Shown here: positions 29,747 to 38,404 of the stretch, in pieces
How positions within the stretch are numbered: position 1 is the first letter of the stretch
Layout of the letters: each line of letters begins with the position of its first letter
Assembly (NCBI RefSeq): GCF_009769755.1
Contig: NZ_SDWJ01000001.1
Span: 1,364,001-1,428,000 of the forward strand
From: Sphingorhabdus profundilacus
GTDB taxonomy: Bacteria > Pseudomonadota > Alphaproteobacteria > Sphingomonadales > Sphingomonadaceae
Reading direction: 5' to 3'
Length of the DNA stretch: 64,000 nucleotides
The notes under the pieces: generated by a model
Told to the model about the DNA's origin: nothing
The model's database searches: none
The model's input: only the letters and a program-made list of their open reading frames with translations
Translations under genes and position numbers: made by a program

Positions 29747-31480
29747 TTACTCTCCCTTTGCCTTCCACAATAAAGGCATCAGTTCCGAAACATCAACATC
29801 GCGCTTCATATCGGGGATTATGCCCAACAAAGGACCGATACGCGTAATGGTTTTCTGTACGACAGGCGCGGCAGTGTAGCCCGCTGTCCGCTGAAAACTT
29901 GCTTCAGCCGTCCCTTTTGGTTCATCCAACATGGCCAATACGATGTAACGCGGATTGTCCATCGGGAATGCAGCGGCAAAAGTTGCCACCACCAAATTGC
30001 GGCTATAGCCACCTACGCCGGGTTTTTCAGCTGACCCTGTTTTTCCACCAACACGATAACCAAGCGCGTCGGCCTTGCGTCCGGTGCCGTCGACGACGAT
30101 CATCCGCATCAACTGGCGCATCCGTGCGCTTGTCGCCGCCGAAAAGACCCGCTTTCCGGGAATTTTGGCATTTGCACTGGTTTTGAACATGGTGGCGGGA
30201 CGATATATTCCGCCGTTCACCATAGCCGCATAGGCGCTCGCCAAATGGAGCGGTGTCACGGCGATACTATGGCCATAACCGACGGTCATATTCGTCAGCC
30301 GCCCCCATTTTTTAGGGTAAAGCGGCATCGCCTTTTCCGCCAATTCGATATCAGGACGTGCATTGAAATGCATTGTCCGCAGCATGGCGTCCATTCGCTG
30401 CGCTCCAAGATTGTCGGCAATCTGTGCGGTGACGATGTTTGAACTATGTACCAAAGCTTCTGGTGTATTGAGCCAACGACCCGATGGATGGGTATCCCGG
30501 ATTTTGAAACCACCAATTTCGAGTGGCTTGGTCGCGTCATAACGGATGGAGAGATCGCGCACCGTACCTGCGTCAAGCGCAGCAGCAACCGTCAATGGTT
30601 TGAATGTCGAACCCAGTTCATATACCCGATTGGTCACATTATTGGTCTGACGGGAAATCGGATAGCGCCCTTCTACGATGGTTTCCCCTAGGTCGGGGAT
30701 ATTTGCGAATACTGGCCGGTTCGGGTTAAAAGAGGGAAGCGTGGCCATCGCCACGACTTCGCCGGTCTGTACGTCAAGGACAATTCCGGCCGCACCTTTT
30801 GCACTGTTCGATCTCATGCCGGACAGCAATTCGCTTTCCAATGCCGCTTGCACACGAACGTCCAGCGCCAGATTCAGCGGCTTCGACCGCGTTGCCGGGT
30901 TACGAAGATGATCATTCATCACCCGCTCCATACCCATGGCACCTTTGCCATCACGATTCACAAAACCCAGCACATGGGCCGCCATATCATGTTGAGGGTA
31001 AAGCCGGGTGGCTTCACGCGGAAATTCGATGGCAATTTCACCAAGATCATGAACCTGCCGCACCTGCTCCGGCAATGCCCGTTTACGCAGATAGCCCGGC
31101 TTGTCCGCACTCAGCTTTGCATAAAATTCGGCGGCCGAGGTATCGGAAAATATTGCGGCAAGCTGGCCTGCCAGCTCCCTTTTATCACCCAATAACTGGT
31201 CCGGCTTCACCCATATGGCATAGCCATAGATGCTGCGCGCCAACGGAACACCGTTCCGGTCCACAATATCGCCACGATCAGGGACATATTCGGTATTTGT
31301 CGCGCCATATGCGCGCGAACTTTCGAACAAGGCCAATGTCGCCAAGCGTCCGATAAGCAAAAGAACGAATAGTCCAAAAATCGCAAGCAACACCAACAGT
31401 CGCCAAAAACCAAGCGCCTCAAAAGGCGGGGTACCTATTCCGCTTTTACGGGTCGTTGTCCGGGCGGCCAAAATAGTCAT
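29747..31480 (-). CDS. ftsI: septal peptidoglycan transpeptidase FtsI (PBP3)
   Basis: 577 residues, a class B penicillin-binding protein. There is a short cytoplasmic tail, one membrane anchor (about 26-50) and a dimerisation region starting YVPDRGDIVDRNGVPLARS. The transpeptidase domain holds the catalytic S291-T-F-K294, the S346-S-N348 triad and K480-T-G-S. It cross-links septal peptidoglycan together with FtsW. The ATG overlaps the ftsL stop by 4 nt. Confidence 0.96.
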   Translation of the reverse strand: MTILAARTTTRKSGIGTPPFEALGFWRLLVLLAIFGLFVLLLIGRLATLALFESSRAYGATNTEYVPDRGDIVDRNGVPLARSIYGYAIWVKPDQLLGDKRELAGQLAAIFSDTSAAEFYAKLSADKPGYLRKRALPEQVRQVHDLGEIAIEFPREATRLYPQHDMAAHVLGFVNRDGKGAMGMERVMNDHLRNPATRSKPLNLALDVRVQAALESELLSGMRSNSAKGAAGIVLDVQTGEVVAMATLPSFNPNRPVFANIPDLGETIVEGRYPISRQTNNVTNRVYELGSTFKPLTVAAALDAGTVRDLSIRYDATKPLEIGGFKIRDTHPSGRWLNTPEALVHSSNIVTAQIADNLGAQRMDAMLRTMHFNARPDIELAEKAMPLYPKKWGRLTNMTVGYGHSIAVTPLHLASAYAAMVNGGIYRPATMFKTSANAKIPGKRVFSAATSARMRQLMRMIVVDGTGRKADALGYRVGGKTGSAEKPGVGGYSRNLVVATFAAAFPMDNPRYIVLAMLDEPKGTAEASFQRTAGYTAAPVVQKTITRIGPLLGIIPDMKRDVDVSELMPLLWKAKGE

Positions 31481-32037
31481 AGGCCTTTACGTTCCCTGTC
31501 GGCCTTGGCAGCAATGTCGCGCATCAGATCATCAGACAGCAATTTTTCGTCCATCCGGGCAAGCCGCTCCGTGCGGCTTTGCTCTACCTTTGGTTTTTGG
31601 ACAGCGGGTACCGGTTTTTCGGCGATCACGATTTCGAAGCTGGAACCCGTGTTTTGCGACGCCGCGTTGGATTTACCCGCATTCACCAACCCGGAAGGCT
31701 GTTCGTTTACGGCAACCATCACAGGTTTGGTTACCGGCATATCGGAACCCAATCCAGCAAGGGCCGCTTCTCCATCCACAAATTGCGCGGCCGTTGGCGG
31801 GGCATAGCCGTAAAGCAGCTCATTCCACTCTTCGAGTTGCTGTAAACTCGCACGGGTCCGTATTTCGGCCTGAAGAAAGCTGATCTCGCGCTTTGTATCC
31901 AATATCTGGCGATCCACCGCAATCAGATCGCTATGGACCGCAGCGACGTTGAGCGACAGCGGGTAAAGAAGGATAGCCACCATGAAAACCAGCGCCAACC
32001 AACCTAAATTCTTCAATCGCTTCATGGCGAGGCTCAT
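31477..32037 (-). CDS. ftsL: cell division protein FtsL (long alphaproteobacterial form)
   Basis: 186 residues from [20 protein letters not shown]; the ATG overlaps the rsmH stop (ATGA). One membrane segment (about 9-30) is followed by a coiled-coil-like stretch [20 protein letters not shown]. Position between rsmH and ftsI, size and topology identify it as FtsL, which scaffolds FtsB/FtsQ and activates FtsWI. The C-terminal ~110 residues ([20 protein letters not shown] and around) are poorly conserved. The assignment rests more on synteny than on motifs. Confidence 0.85.
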   Translation of the reverse strand: MSLAMKRLKNLGWLALVFMVAILLYPLSLNVAAVHSDLIAVDRQILDTKREISFLQAEIRTRASLQQLEEWNELLYGYAPPTAAQFVDGEAALAGLGSDMPVTKPVMVAVNEQPSGLVNAGKSNAASQNTGSSFEIVIAEKPVPAVQKPKVEQSRTERLARMDEKLLSDDLMRDIAAKADRERKGL

Positions 32038-32990
32038 GCTGCCATTCCTCCTTCGGCCCATGCGGGCGCTGCTGTGCGGGTTGCTGTTCTTAACGTGGCA
32101 GAACGTGCCCGCGGGTTTCTGGTGAGTTCCGCCTCAGATGGACGGACGGCCTTGTCTGCTTTTTCGAAAGTGGATGCAGGGCCAGCATTTGCGACCACCG
32201 GAATATGCCTGGACCCTGCACCCTCCGCGCCACTTCTGCGGCGCAGAAACTGTTTCACTATCCGGTCCTCAAGGCTGTGAAATGTTACCACAGCCAATCG
32301 ACCGCCGGGCTTTAACAACCGCTCAGCCGCCTCTAACCCGCCTGTCAGTTCGTCAAGTTCGCGATTTATGTGAATGCGGATGGCCTGAAAGGCGCGTGTT
32401 GCAGGGTCCTTGGGCGCACCCGGCTTGTGACCGACGGCCTTGCGGACAATCGTCGCCAATTGCGCGGTTGTCTCTATTGGACGAGCGGCAACAATGGCCC
32501 GTGCGATCCGGCGCGAGCGATGATCTTCGCCATAGCGGTAAATAATGTCGGCGATGTCGGCTTCGTCCGCATCATTGACAAAATCGGCGGCGGTCATGCC
32601 GTCCTGGGCCATCCGCATGTCGAGCGGACCGTCCTTTTGAAAGGAAAAGCCACGTTCAGCGCGATCAAGCTGCATCGAAGAAACGCCGATGTCGAGCACC
32701 ACGCCATCAACTTCAGTGATGCCATCGGCGAGCAGCACATTGTCCAAATCTGAAAAGCAGGCCGAGTAAAGACGCAGAGCGCCTCCACTGCGGCCTGCAA
32801 GTTCAACACCTTCAGACAGCGCATCGGGATCACGGTCAAACGCATAAACGCGCGCGCCGCCAGCCAGTATCGCTTGGCTGTATCCTCCTGCACCAAAGGT
32901 GCCGTCCACAATCTCTGATCCAGGGGTGATGGCCAGAGCGTGAATTACTTCATCCAACAAAACGGGAATATGTGGCGGCTGCGCGGTCAT
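32034..32990 (-). CDS. rsmH: 16S rRNA (cytosine(1402)-N(4))-methyltransferase
   Basis: 318 residues from [19 protein letters not shown]; the start overlaps the mraZ stop (ATGA), so the longer open frame to 33089 is rejected. RsmH (MraW) methylates N4 of C1402 in the 16S decoding centre. SAM motif [15 protein letters not shown] is followed by [32 protein letters not shown], the long insert ending [12 protein letters not shown], and [20 protein letters not shown]. All are family-specific. Confidence 0.96.
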   Translation of the reverse strand: MTAQPPHIPVLLDEVIHALAITPGSEIVDGTFGAGGYSQAILAGGARVYAFDRDPDALSEGVELAGRSGGALRLYSACFSDLDNVLLADGITEVDGVVLDIGVSSMQLDRAERGFSFQKDGPLDMRMAQDGMTAADFVNDADEADIADIIYRYGEDHRSRRIARAIVAARPIETTAQLATIVRKAVGHKPGAPKDPATRAFQAIRIHINRELDELTGGLEAAERLLKPGGRLAVVTFHSLEDRIVKQFLRRRSGAEGAGSRHIPVVANAGPASTFEKADKAVRPSEAELTRNPRARSATLRTATRTAAPAWAEGGMAA

Positions 32991-33478
32991 TTTTCGCGCT
33001 TTCCTGCCTGGGCAAGCCAATATAGAAGTTCGTCCTTGACTGCGTTGTAACCATCGGGCGCTTCGGCCAGGAAGACGTCCGGATTCCACAGCATGAAATG
33101 GGTGGTTGCCCCAAAGAAAAAGGCGCGATCTTCGATTTTTCCAAAATGTCGTAACATAGGGGAAAGCACAAAACGGCCACTGGCTTCAAAGTTCGTTTCG
33201 AATATCGAAGATGCCGTGACACCGGCCAATTCGCGGTCAAATTCGACGCCCCGGTTCAACGCGCTCTGCCATTGCGCCTCGACATCTGCCCGTAATTTCA
33301 AACGCTCCGCGCCACCAAATCCGATTAAGCAGGGCAGCTTGGGGTGGCGTGATATGCATACCGAATTTGCGCCGCTCGAAGCCTGAACACTGTCCCGTAG
33401 TTCCGCAGGTATGGTCGCACGGCCTTTGGCGTCGACTGTCGACACCCCTGAACCTGCATAGACCACCAATCCTGACAC
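32987..33478 (-). CDS. mraZ: transcriptional regulator MraZ
   Basis: 163 residues with a GTG start ([10 protein letters not shown]), GAGGGTGGA being placed just upstream. MraZ carries two SpoVT/AbrB-like DNA-binding repeats; here [20 protein letters not shown] is the first and [23 protein letters not shown] the second. It forms a ring and represses its own dcw operon. A tandem 21-bp repeat lies 125 bp upstream. It is the first gene of the sixteen-gene dcw run ending at ftsZ. Confidence 0.94.
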   Translation of the reverse strand: MSGLVVYAGSGVSTVDAKGRATIPAELRDSVQASSGANSVCISRHPKLPCLIGFGGAERLKLRADVEAQWQSALNRGVEFDRELAGVTASSIFETNFEASGRFVLSPMLRHFGKIEDRAFFFGATTHFMLWNPDVFLAEAPDGYNAVKDELLYWLAQAGKREK

Positions 33479-33602
33479 GACGTTAATCCACCCTCAACAA
33501 CAGGGCGCAGATCTCCGATCACAGCGACAGGTAATCGCCATGCGGACGCCGGAACGACCGTCAGAATCAGGAATCCACCCCTTGGACAACTGGGCATACC
33601 AA

Positions 33603-33644
33603 GGGATTTTATGGATGAAAAGAGGGAATTTATGGATAAATAGT
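33603..33644. repeat. two tandem 21-bp repeats upstream of mraZ, candidate operator
   Basis: The units at 33603-33623 and 33624-33644 both read GGGA-TTTATGGAT-AA-AG with 17 of 21 positions alike. They lie between the GldG-like gene and mraZ in a 232-bp non-coding stretch. MraZ is known to bind short TGGG-type direct repeats before its own gene, so these are candidate sites. Further TGGA (33583) and TGGG (33591) boxes lie beside them. The spacing (9 and 12 bp) differs from the E. coli 10-bp register. Confidence 0.45.
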
Positions 33645-33710
33645 CAGAAAACTGGATATATCACTGTTTTTAAACATTTTTATCGCAAATATTTTTACTT
33701 GGAGCAGGAT

Positions 33711-34547
33711 TTACTGGGTCATAGCGCTTATCCCGCCTCCGGTTCGAAGTTTCAAAATCAGGCTTTCGACCCATTTCACGTTCGGGAATTCGTCGGTGCC
33801 TGTCACCATTCGAACGCCCTGCCCCTCCCAATACACGGAATCGAGCAAATCAGCGTCGGCGACAAGCAACGCCCTTCCCTTGCCGATTTTACAATCAGCC
33901 AAAATCCTTTGCTCCAGAATTTGGCATTTTTCAGGACCACCATCAGCCTTAGCCAGCCATTCACCAGGAGTTTGCGTGCGAAGAGTCAAATCGTTGATTT
34001 CCAACAATATAACAGCTTGCTGCTCGGTCATCGGCAAAACAAGTTCTATCCCCCAATGCGAAAATAAGGGTGACAGCAGGCTGGTAAAAAGCGGGCGTCT
34101 TTTGTCTCCGATTGGATATAAACTGCCCCATTGCAGCGCCGGATCGGCCAGTATCAATAGACGTCCGCCGGCGCGGACCCAGTCGTCCAGCTTAACAAGC
34201 TCTGCCGGGGCAAGTGCCCGGGGTTGTGCCAGGACCAACACATCAATGGCCTGACGATCCAATGCGGTAAAATCGTCCATCGGTATGATCGTATATTGCT
34301 GTTCCAACCGGGCAAATGCGGGATGCGCTTGTGCATCCGAGGCAAGGTCGGCCTCAATCCCGCCTTCACTCCATTGCAGAGGCAAGGTCGTCATCAGCCC
34401 GATGGAGGGTTTCACCCCATCAGCCTCGTTTTGAAAATAGCGCATGGCCGAAAGGAAAAATATTAACCCCAGAACAAGCAGCAACCCGACCAGCAGGCGC
34501 TTTTGCGCGCCAGTACGCGATGAAATGGCCAGATTAGTCAATCGCAT
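33711..34547 (-). CDS. GldG/DUF4350-like membrane-anchored protein
   Basis: 278 residues. A basic N-terminus leads into one membrane segment (about 18-37, LLVGLLLVLGLIFFLSAM). The outer part looks like the Rossmann-type GldG/IFT52 domain: IDVLVLAQPRALAPAELVKL then DDWVRAGGRLLILADPALQW, and a late ALLVADADLLDS. In other bacteria such domains accompany an ABC transporter (GldA/GldF style). No ATPase or permease gene lies here, so it is an orphan. It follows the small membrane-protein gene by 2 nt. Function unknown; proximity to the dcw cluster hints at an envelope role but does not show one. Confidence 0.7.
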   Translation of the reverse strand: MRLTNLAISSRTGAQKRLLVGLLLVLGLIFFLSAMRYFQNEADGVKPSIGLMTTLPLQWSEGGIEADLASDAQAHPAFARLEQQYTIIPMDDFTALDRQAIDVLVLAQPRALAPAELVKLDDWVRAGGRLLILADPALQWGSLYPIGDKRRPLFTSLLSPLFSHWGIELVLPMTEQQAVILLEINDLTLRTQTPGEWLAKADGGPEKCQILEQRILADCKIGKGRALLVADADLLDSVYWEGQGVRMVTGTDEFPNVKWVESLILKLRTGGGISAMTQ

Positions 34548-34549
34548 TA

Positions 34550-34840
34550 CTATTGCGCGCGACCCTGAACCTGCCTTATCGATTGCGCCGGTTCATCCAA
34601 CGCTTTTTCAGCGCCATCATCTTTGGCAATGGGTGTCACGCCAAGTTCGGCCAGAGGTTCGTCGGGCGGTGTTGCGGGGTCGGAATTCGGTGCGGTACCA
34701 TTTGAATTTGCAACAGATTCAGGACCGGTTTGTACCCGGTCAAGCACCATGGTTGCAAGACTGACAAATAAAAGGACGACGACCAAACCGATAACGCCGA
34801 CCTGGATACGTTGCATCGCCGATTGTCGCGGTTCTACCAT
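34550..34840 (-). CDS. small single-pass membrane protein, unknown function
   Basis: 96 residues from MVEPRQSAMQRIQVGVIGLV. AAAGGA 7 nt before this ATG decides the start over a longer frame from 34948. One membrane segment lies at about 12-33, then a hydrophilic tail rich in Pro, Ala, Asp and Glu. No domain is recognised. The gene ends 2 nt before the GldG-like gene, so the two are probably made together and may form a complex. Confidence 0.65.
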   Translation of the reverse strand: MVEPRQSAMQRIQVGVIGLVVVLLFVSLATMVLDRVQTGPESVANSNGTAPNSDPATPPDEPLAELGVTPIAKDDGAEKALDEPAQSIRQVQGRAQ

Positions 34841-34896
34841 AAGACGTCCTTTTGATGATATTTCCCAGACATGAACCCTATATCGGGACGATAGCT

Positions 34897-35889
34897 TCAG
34901 TTTTCCAGTTGCCAAGGCATTGGCGGTAAGTTTTTGGCCTGCATCCATTCGGGATTGTAGATTGTCGAGAGATATCGAAAGCCGGTGTCACATAAAATCG
35001 TCGCAACCCTCGTTCCTGCCCCAAGCTGCCTACCCAACGCGATTGCGCCGGCAACATTGATACCCGACGAAAGTCCAAGACATAATCCTTCTTCAGCCAG
35101 CAAGCGCCGCACCCACAACAGGCCTTCTTCATCGGAAATGCGAAATTGCGTATCGATCGGTGCGCCGTCAAGATTGGCAGTCACCCGCCCCTGTCCGATA
35201 CCTTCAGCAACAGAGCTGCCTTCGGCACGCAGTTCGCCGCAAGCATAATAGCTGAACAGCGCGGCCCCATGGGGATCGGTCAGCGCGATAGTGACCCGCT
35301 CATCCTTGGCCTTAAGGCCCATTCCTACGCCAGCGATTGTCCCGCCGGTGCCGGCAGCACAGGTAAATCCGTCAATCCGGCCATCCATTTGCGACCAGAT
35401 CTCCTCTGCCGTGGTTTCGATATGCGCTTTACGGTTGGCGATATTGTCAAACTGGTTCGCCCAGACTGCATTTTCAGTTTCTTCTGCCAACCTGCGCGAG
35501 GTATGCACAAAATGGCCGGGATTGGAATAAGGCGCGGCCGGGACAAGGACCAATTGTGCGCCCAATGCCCGCAACGTATCTTTCTTTTCCTGCGATTGTG
35601 TTTCGGGCATGACGATGATTGTTTTATATCCAAGCGCATTGGCGACCAAAGCAAGGCCAATCCCGGTGTTACCTGCCGTCCCTTCGACAATAGTACCACC
35701 GGGCCGCAACAGCCCTTGGCGCTCCGCATCGCGCACGATGAATAACGCGGCCCGGTCCTTCACCGACGCGCCGGGGTTGGCAAATTCACATTTCCCGAAA
35801 ACATCGCAACCAGCTTCTTCGCTAGGCCCGCGAAGCCGCACCAGCGGCGTGTTTCCGATAAGTTCAAGGGTATTGGGCAAGACAGTCAT
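34897..35889 (-). CDS. cysteine synthase (O-acetylserine sulfhydrylase family)
   Basis: 330 residues from MTVLPNTLELIGNTPLVRLR; the family start is preferred over an upstream ATG at 36003. It is a fold-type II PLP enzyme; the Schiff-base Lys is in NPGASVKDRAALF. The substrate loop reads EGTAGNTGIGLALVANALG, instead of the common TSGNTG, and the phosphate-binding loop is CAAGTGGTIAGVG. It most likely forms cysteine from O-acetylserine and sulfide. A cystathionine beta-synthase-like or CysM-type activity is possible. It is divergent from the TonB receptor gene and 56 bp ahead of the small membrane-protein gene. Confidence 0.85.
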   Translation of the reverse strand: MTVLPNTLELIGNTPLVRLRGPSEEAGCDVFGKCEFANPGASVKDRAALFIVRDAERQGLLRPGGTIVEGTAGNTGIGLALVANALGYKTIIVMPETQSQEKKDTLRALGAQLVLVPAAPYSNPGHFVHTSRRLAEETENAVWANQFDNIANRKAHIETTAEEIWSQMDGRIDGFTCAAGTGGTIAGVGMGLKAKDERVTIALTDPHGAALFSYYACGELRAEGSSVAEGIGQGRVTANLDGAPIDTQFRISDEEGLLWVRRLLAEEGLCLGLSSGINVAGAIALGRQLGAGTRVATILCDTGFRYLSTIYNPEWMQAKNLPPMPWQLEN

Positions 35890-36028
35890 AGCCTCGTCCG
35901 CTAGAGATTTTCGGGGATAATCGCAAGCAGCACTGTCACTGAAGCGACGCTGACGACATGCACCGGCGCCATAGAGATGCGAATGGTCGGCTGATAACTT
36001 CATTTCGTCGAATTCGGATATTGTGTAT

Positions 36029-36043
36029 TGTTATATTATAACA
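36029..36043. promoter_or_regulatory. Zur-box-like palindrome
   Basis: TGTTATA-T-TATAACA is a 7-1-7 inverted repeat, 48 bp before the TonB receptor ATG, in the divergent region with the cysteine synthase gene. It agrees with the TGTTATAnnATAACA-type sites known for the zinc uptake repressor Zur in alphaproteobacteria. TATATT/TATAAC within it could also serve as a -10 element, as expected of an operator that blocks polymerase. Confidence 0.7.
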
Positions 36044-36091
36044 TAATGACTATTCCGTCCTCTCTTCCAAATAGAATATGGTCTCTTTTCA

Positions 36092-38185
36092 ATGTCCTTA
36101 CCGCGTATTGCTCTATATCCCGTCAGCCTTTTCGCCCTTTCCTATGCCCTAACCGTTCCGGTGTTCGCTCAACAAGACGCAGTCAATGCGGGCGAAGATG
36201 ATTTTCATACCGATAAAGAAATCGTGGTTACCGCCCCTTATGTCGAACGTCTCGACATTCTCTCTGGCACGTCGGCGCTATCGGGCGAGAAATTGGCGGC
36301 TGAATCTCAGGGGCAAATTGGCGATATGCTCACACAAATACCCGGTGTTTCGGCAACAAGCTTCTCACCCGGTGCTTCGCGCCCTGTTCTGCGCGGCTTC
36401 CAGGGCAATCGTGTTGCCGTTTTGACCGATGGCATTGGAAATATCGACGCGTCGAACACATCGGCAGACCATGCTGTTACTATTGACGCACTGACCACGG
36501 AGCGGATCGAAGTGCTTCGTGGACCCGCTGTCCTGCTTTTCGGCGGGCAGGCCGTGGGTGGGGCTGTCAATGTCATTGATAAACGTATCCCGCGCGCGGT
36601 CCCGCAAGAAGCCGTGCATGTTGATGCGATATTGGGATATTCAACAGCATCGGACGAATATTCGGGTGGCGGCTCGATCGACCTTCCGATCTCAACTCGG
36701 TTTGTGGCCCATGTGGATGGCAGCTACCGCAAATCGAGCGACTTGCGGATTGGCGGATTTCTCTTGTCGCCGGAATTTAGGGATGAGGCACTTGATGTAT
36801 CTGCAGATGAAGCTGCATCGGGGAACTTAACCGGGGCTGCCAATGCCCGAGACTGGGTCAATTTCCGGGGCCGGTTACCCAATAGCGGTGTCGAGACTTG
36901 GTCATTTGGAGCCGGTGGCGCATTTATTGATGACGGCGGCAATCTCGGCATTTCATTCAATATATATGACACTGCATATGGCATTCCAGAACGGCCCGAT
37001 TTTTCAGAGCCGGTTGGCGGCGAAGTGTCTATCGACTTACGCCAATATCGTTTTGACTTACGAGGAGAGGTCGAATTGGGCGATGGCCTATTCGACAAAG
37101 CCCGCATACGCGCCGGCTATGCGGACTATACCCATAAGGAGCTCGAAGGCTCTGAAATTGGCACGACGTTTTTTAGCAAGGCGATCGAAGCGCGGTTGGA
37201 GCTGACTCAAAATGAACGCGGCGGTTGGCGCGGCGCGACCGGCCTGCAATTCCAGACCCGCGACTTTGAAGCCGTTGGTGATGAAGCATTCATCCCGCCG
37301 ACGCGATCAAACCAATTGGGCTTGTTTACCTTGCAGGAATTTTCTCTGGGTAACCTTGATGCCGAAGTTGCGATCCGTTTCGATCATGCCCGTCTTGAAG
37401 CACAGACTTTGGCGATCGAACGCAGCTTTAACAATGTATCGGCAGCATTTGGCATTGGTTACAATATTGGCGATTTGAAAATTGGTACCAATATTTCGCG
37501 CACGGGTCGTGCGCCGTCGGTCGAAGAGCTGTTTTCCAACGGCCCTCATGTCGCGACACAATCATTCGAAGTCGGCGATCCAACTTTGCGGAGCGAGCGC
37601 AGTTGGAATGGTGAGCTTTATGCGCGATACGACAGCACGCGCTTCGATTTTACGACAACCCTTTATACCAATCGGTTCGGCAGCTTCATTTTCGAAAATG
37701 ACACAGGCAACATCGTCGATGACTTGCCCGAATTCGTCTATTTGCAGCAAAAGGCGCGTGTCTGGGGCGTCGAAACCGAGGCCTCTGCCCAATTAGGTCA
37801 TGCCGCGGGATTCGACTTTGTCGTCGATGGCGTTGCCGATTATACGCGCGCAACCATTACCGGCATTGGTCCTGCCCCGCGGATTCCGCCGCTGCGTTTA
37901 TTGGGCGGCCTGGAATTGCAAAGTGCCAATCTTGATCTGCGCGGTGAAGTGGAATGGACGGACAGCCAGAACCGCACAGCCAGTTTTGAAAATCCAACCG
38001 ATGGCTTTACCATGGTGAATGCAGCTCTGACTTGGCGGCCCTTTGGTCGTGACAAGAATATCAGCCTGATCGCGGCGGCCAACAATATTTTCGATGTCGA
38101 GGCCCGCCGCGCGGCGTCTTTCACGAAAGACTTCGTCGCCCTGGCCGGTCGCGATTTCAGGGTTACAGCTCGTTTCAGTTTTTAG
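36092..38185 (+). CDS. TonB-dependent outer-membrane receptor, ZnuD-like
   Basis: 697 residues. A signal peptide ends in VFAQ (about residue 27). A plug domain follows (EIVVTAPYVERLDI, TQIPGVSATSF, RPVLRGFQGNRVAVLTDGI, IEVLRGPAVLLFGGQAVGGA) and then a 22-strand barrel ending in the usual aromatic RVTARFSF. The plug, with NIDASNTSADHAV, resembles ZnuD zinc/heme receptors. A Zur-like palindrome in front supports zinc uptake. The extended His-rich loops of Neisseria ZnuD are not obvious. Receptor family is certain; substrate is inferred. Confidence 0.85.
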   Translation: MSLPRIALYPVSLFALSYALTVPVFAQQDAVNAGEDDFHTDKEIVVTAPYVERLDILSGTSALSGEKLAAESQGQIGDMLTQIPGVSATSFSPGASRPVLRGFQGNRVAVLTDGIGNIDASNTSADHAVTIDALTTERIEVLRGPAVLLFGGQAVGGAVNVIDKRIPRAVPQEAVHVDAILGYSTASDEYSGGGSIDLPISTRFVAHVDGSYRKSSDLRIGGFLLSPEFRDEALDVSADEAASGNLTGAANARDWVNFRGRLPNSGVETWSFGAGGAFIDDGGNLGISFNIYDTAYGIPERPDFSEPVGGEVSIDLRQYRFDLRGEVELGDGLFDKARIRAGYADYTHKELEGSEIGTTFFSKAIEARLELTQNERGGWRGATGLQFQTRDFEAVGDEAFIPPTRSNQLGLFTLQEFSLGNLDAEVAIRFDHARLEAQTLAIERSFNNVSAAFGIGYNIGDLKIGTNISRTGRAPSVEELFSNGPHVATQSFEVGDPTLRSERSWNGELYARYDSTRFDFTTTLYTNRFGSFIFENDTGNIVDDLPEFVYLQQKARVWGVETEASAQLGHAAGFDFVVDGVADYTRATITGIGPAPRIPPLRLLGGLELQSANLDLRGEVEWTDSQNRTASFENPTDGFTMVNAALTWRPFGRDKNISLIAAANNIFDVEARRAASFTKDFVALAGRDFRVTARFSF

Positions 38186-38277
38186 AGCAGGTTAGGTTGA
38201 CGGAAGTCGGTGACTTGTAAGGCTATATTCAGTTTGGCAGGTGCAAAGAGCGGCATCTGCCTTACTGGAGACTTTTC

Positions 38278-38400
38278 ATGCGTAAAATAGCAACAGCAAT
38301 CCTGATTTCTGCGACAATCCTATTGTCGGCTTGCAACACCGTAAAAGGGCTGGGCGAAGATATTGAATCTGTCGGCGAAGCTGGCGATCGGGCGATCTGA
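38278..38400 (+). CDS. entericidin A/B-like small lipoprotein
   Basis: 40 residues: a basic start MRKIATAIL, a hydrophobic stretch and a lipobox LLSAC, then NTVKGLGEDIESVGEAGDRA, the classic entericidin tail pattern. GGAG 7 nt before the ATG supports translation. Entericidins are tiny envelope lipoproteins, first described as a toxin/antidote pair in enteric bacteria; in alphaproteobacteria they are common single genes of uncertain role. The stop is 4 bp from the convergent tatC stop. Only one member is present here. Confidence 0.85.
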   Translation: MRKIATAILISATILLSACNTVKGLGEDIESVGEAGDRAI

Positions 38401-38404
38401 TATA

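Noticed and set aside
33540-34067. 175-residue open frame spanning the mraZ upstream region and the GldG-like gene
   Set aside because: Mostly antisense to the GldG-like gene; no ribosome site; the free part is AT-rich repeat DNA.
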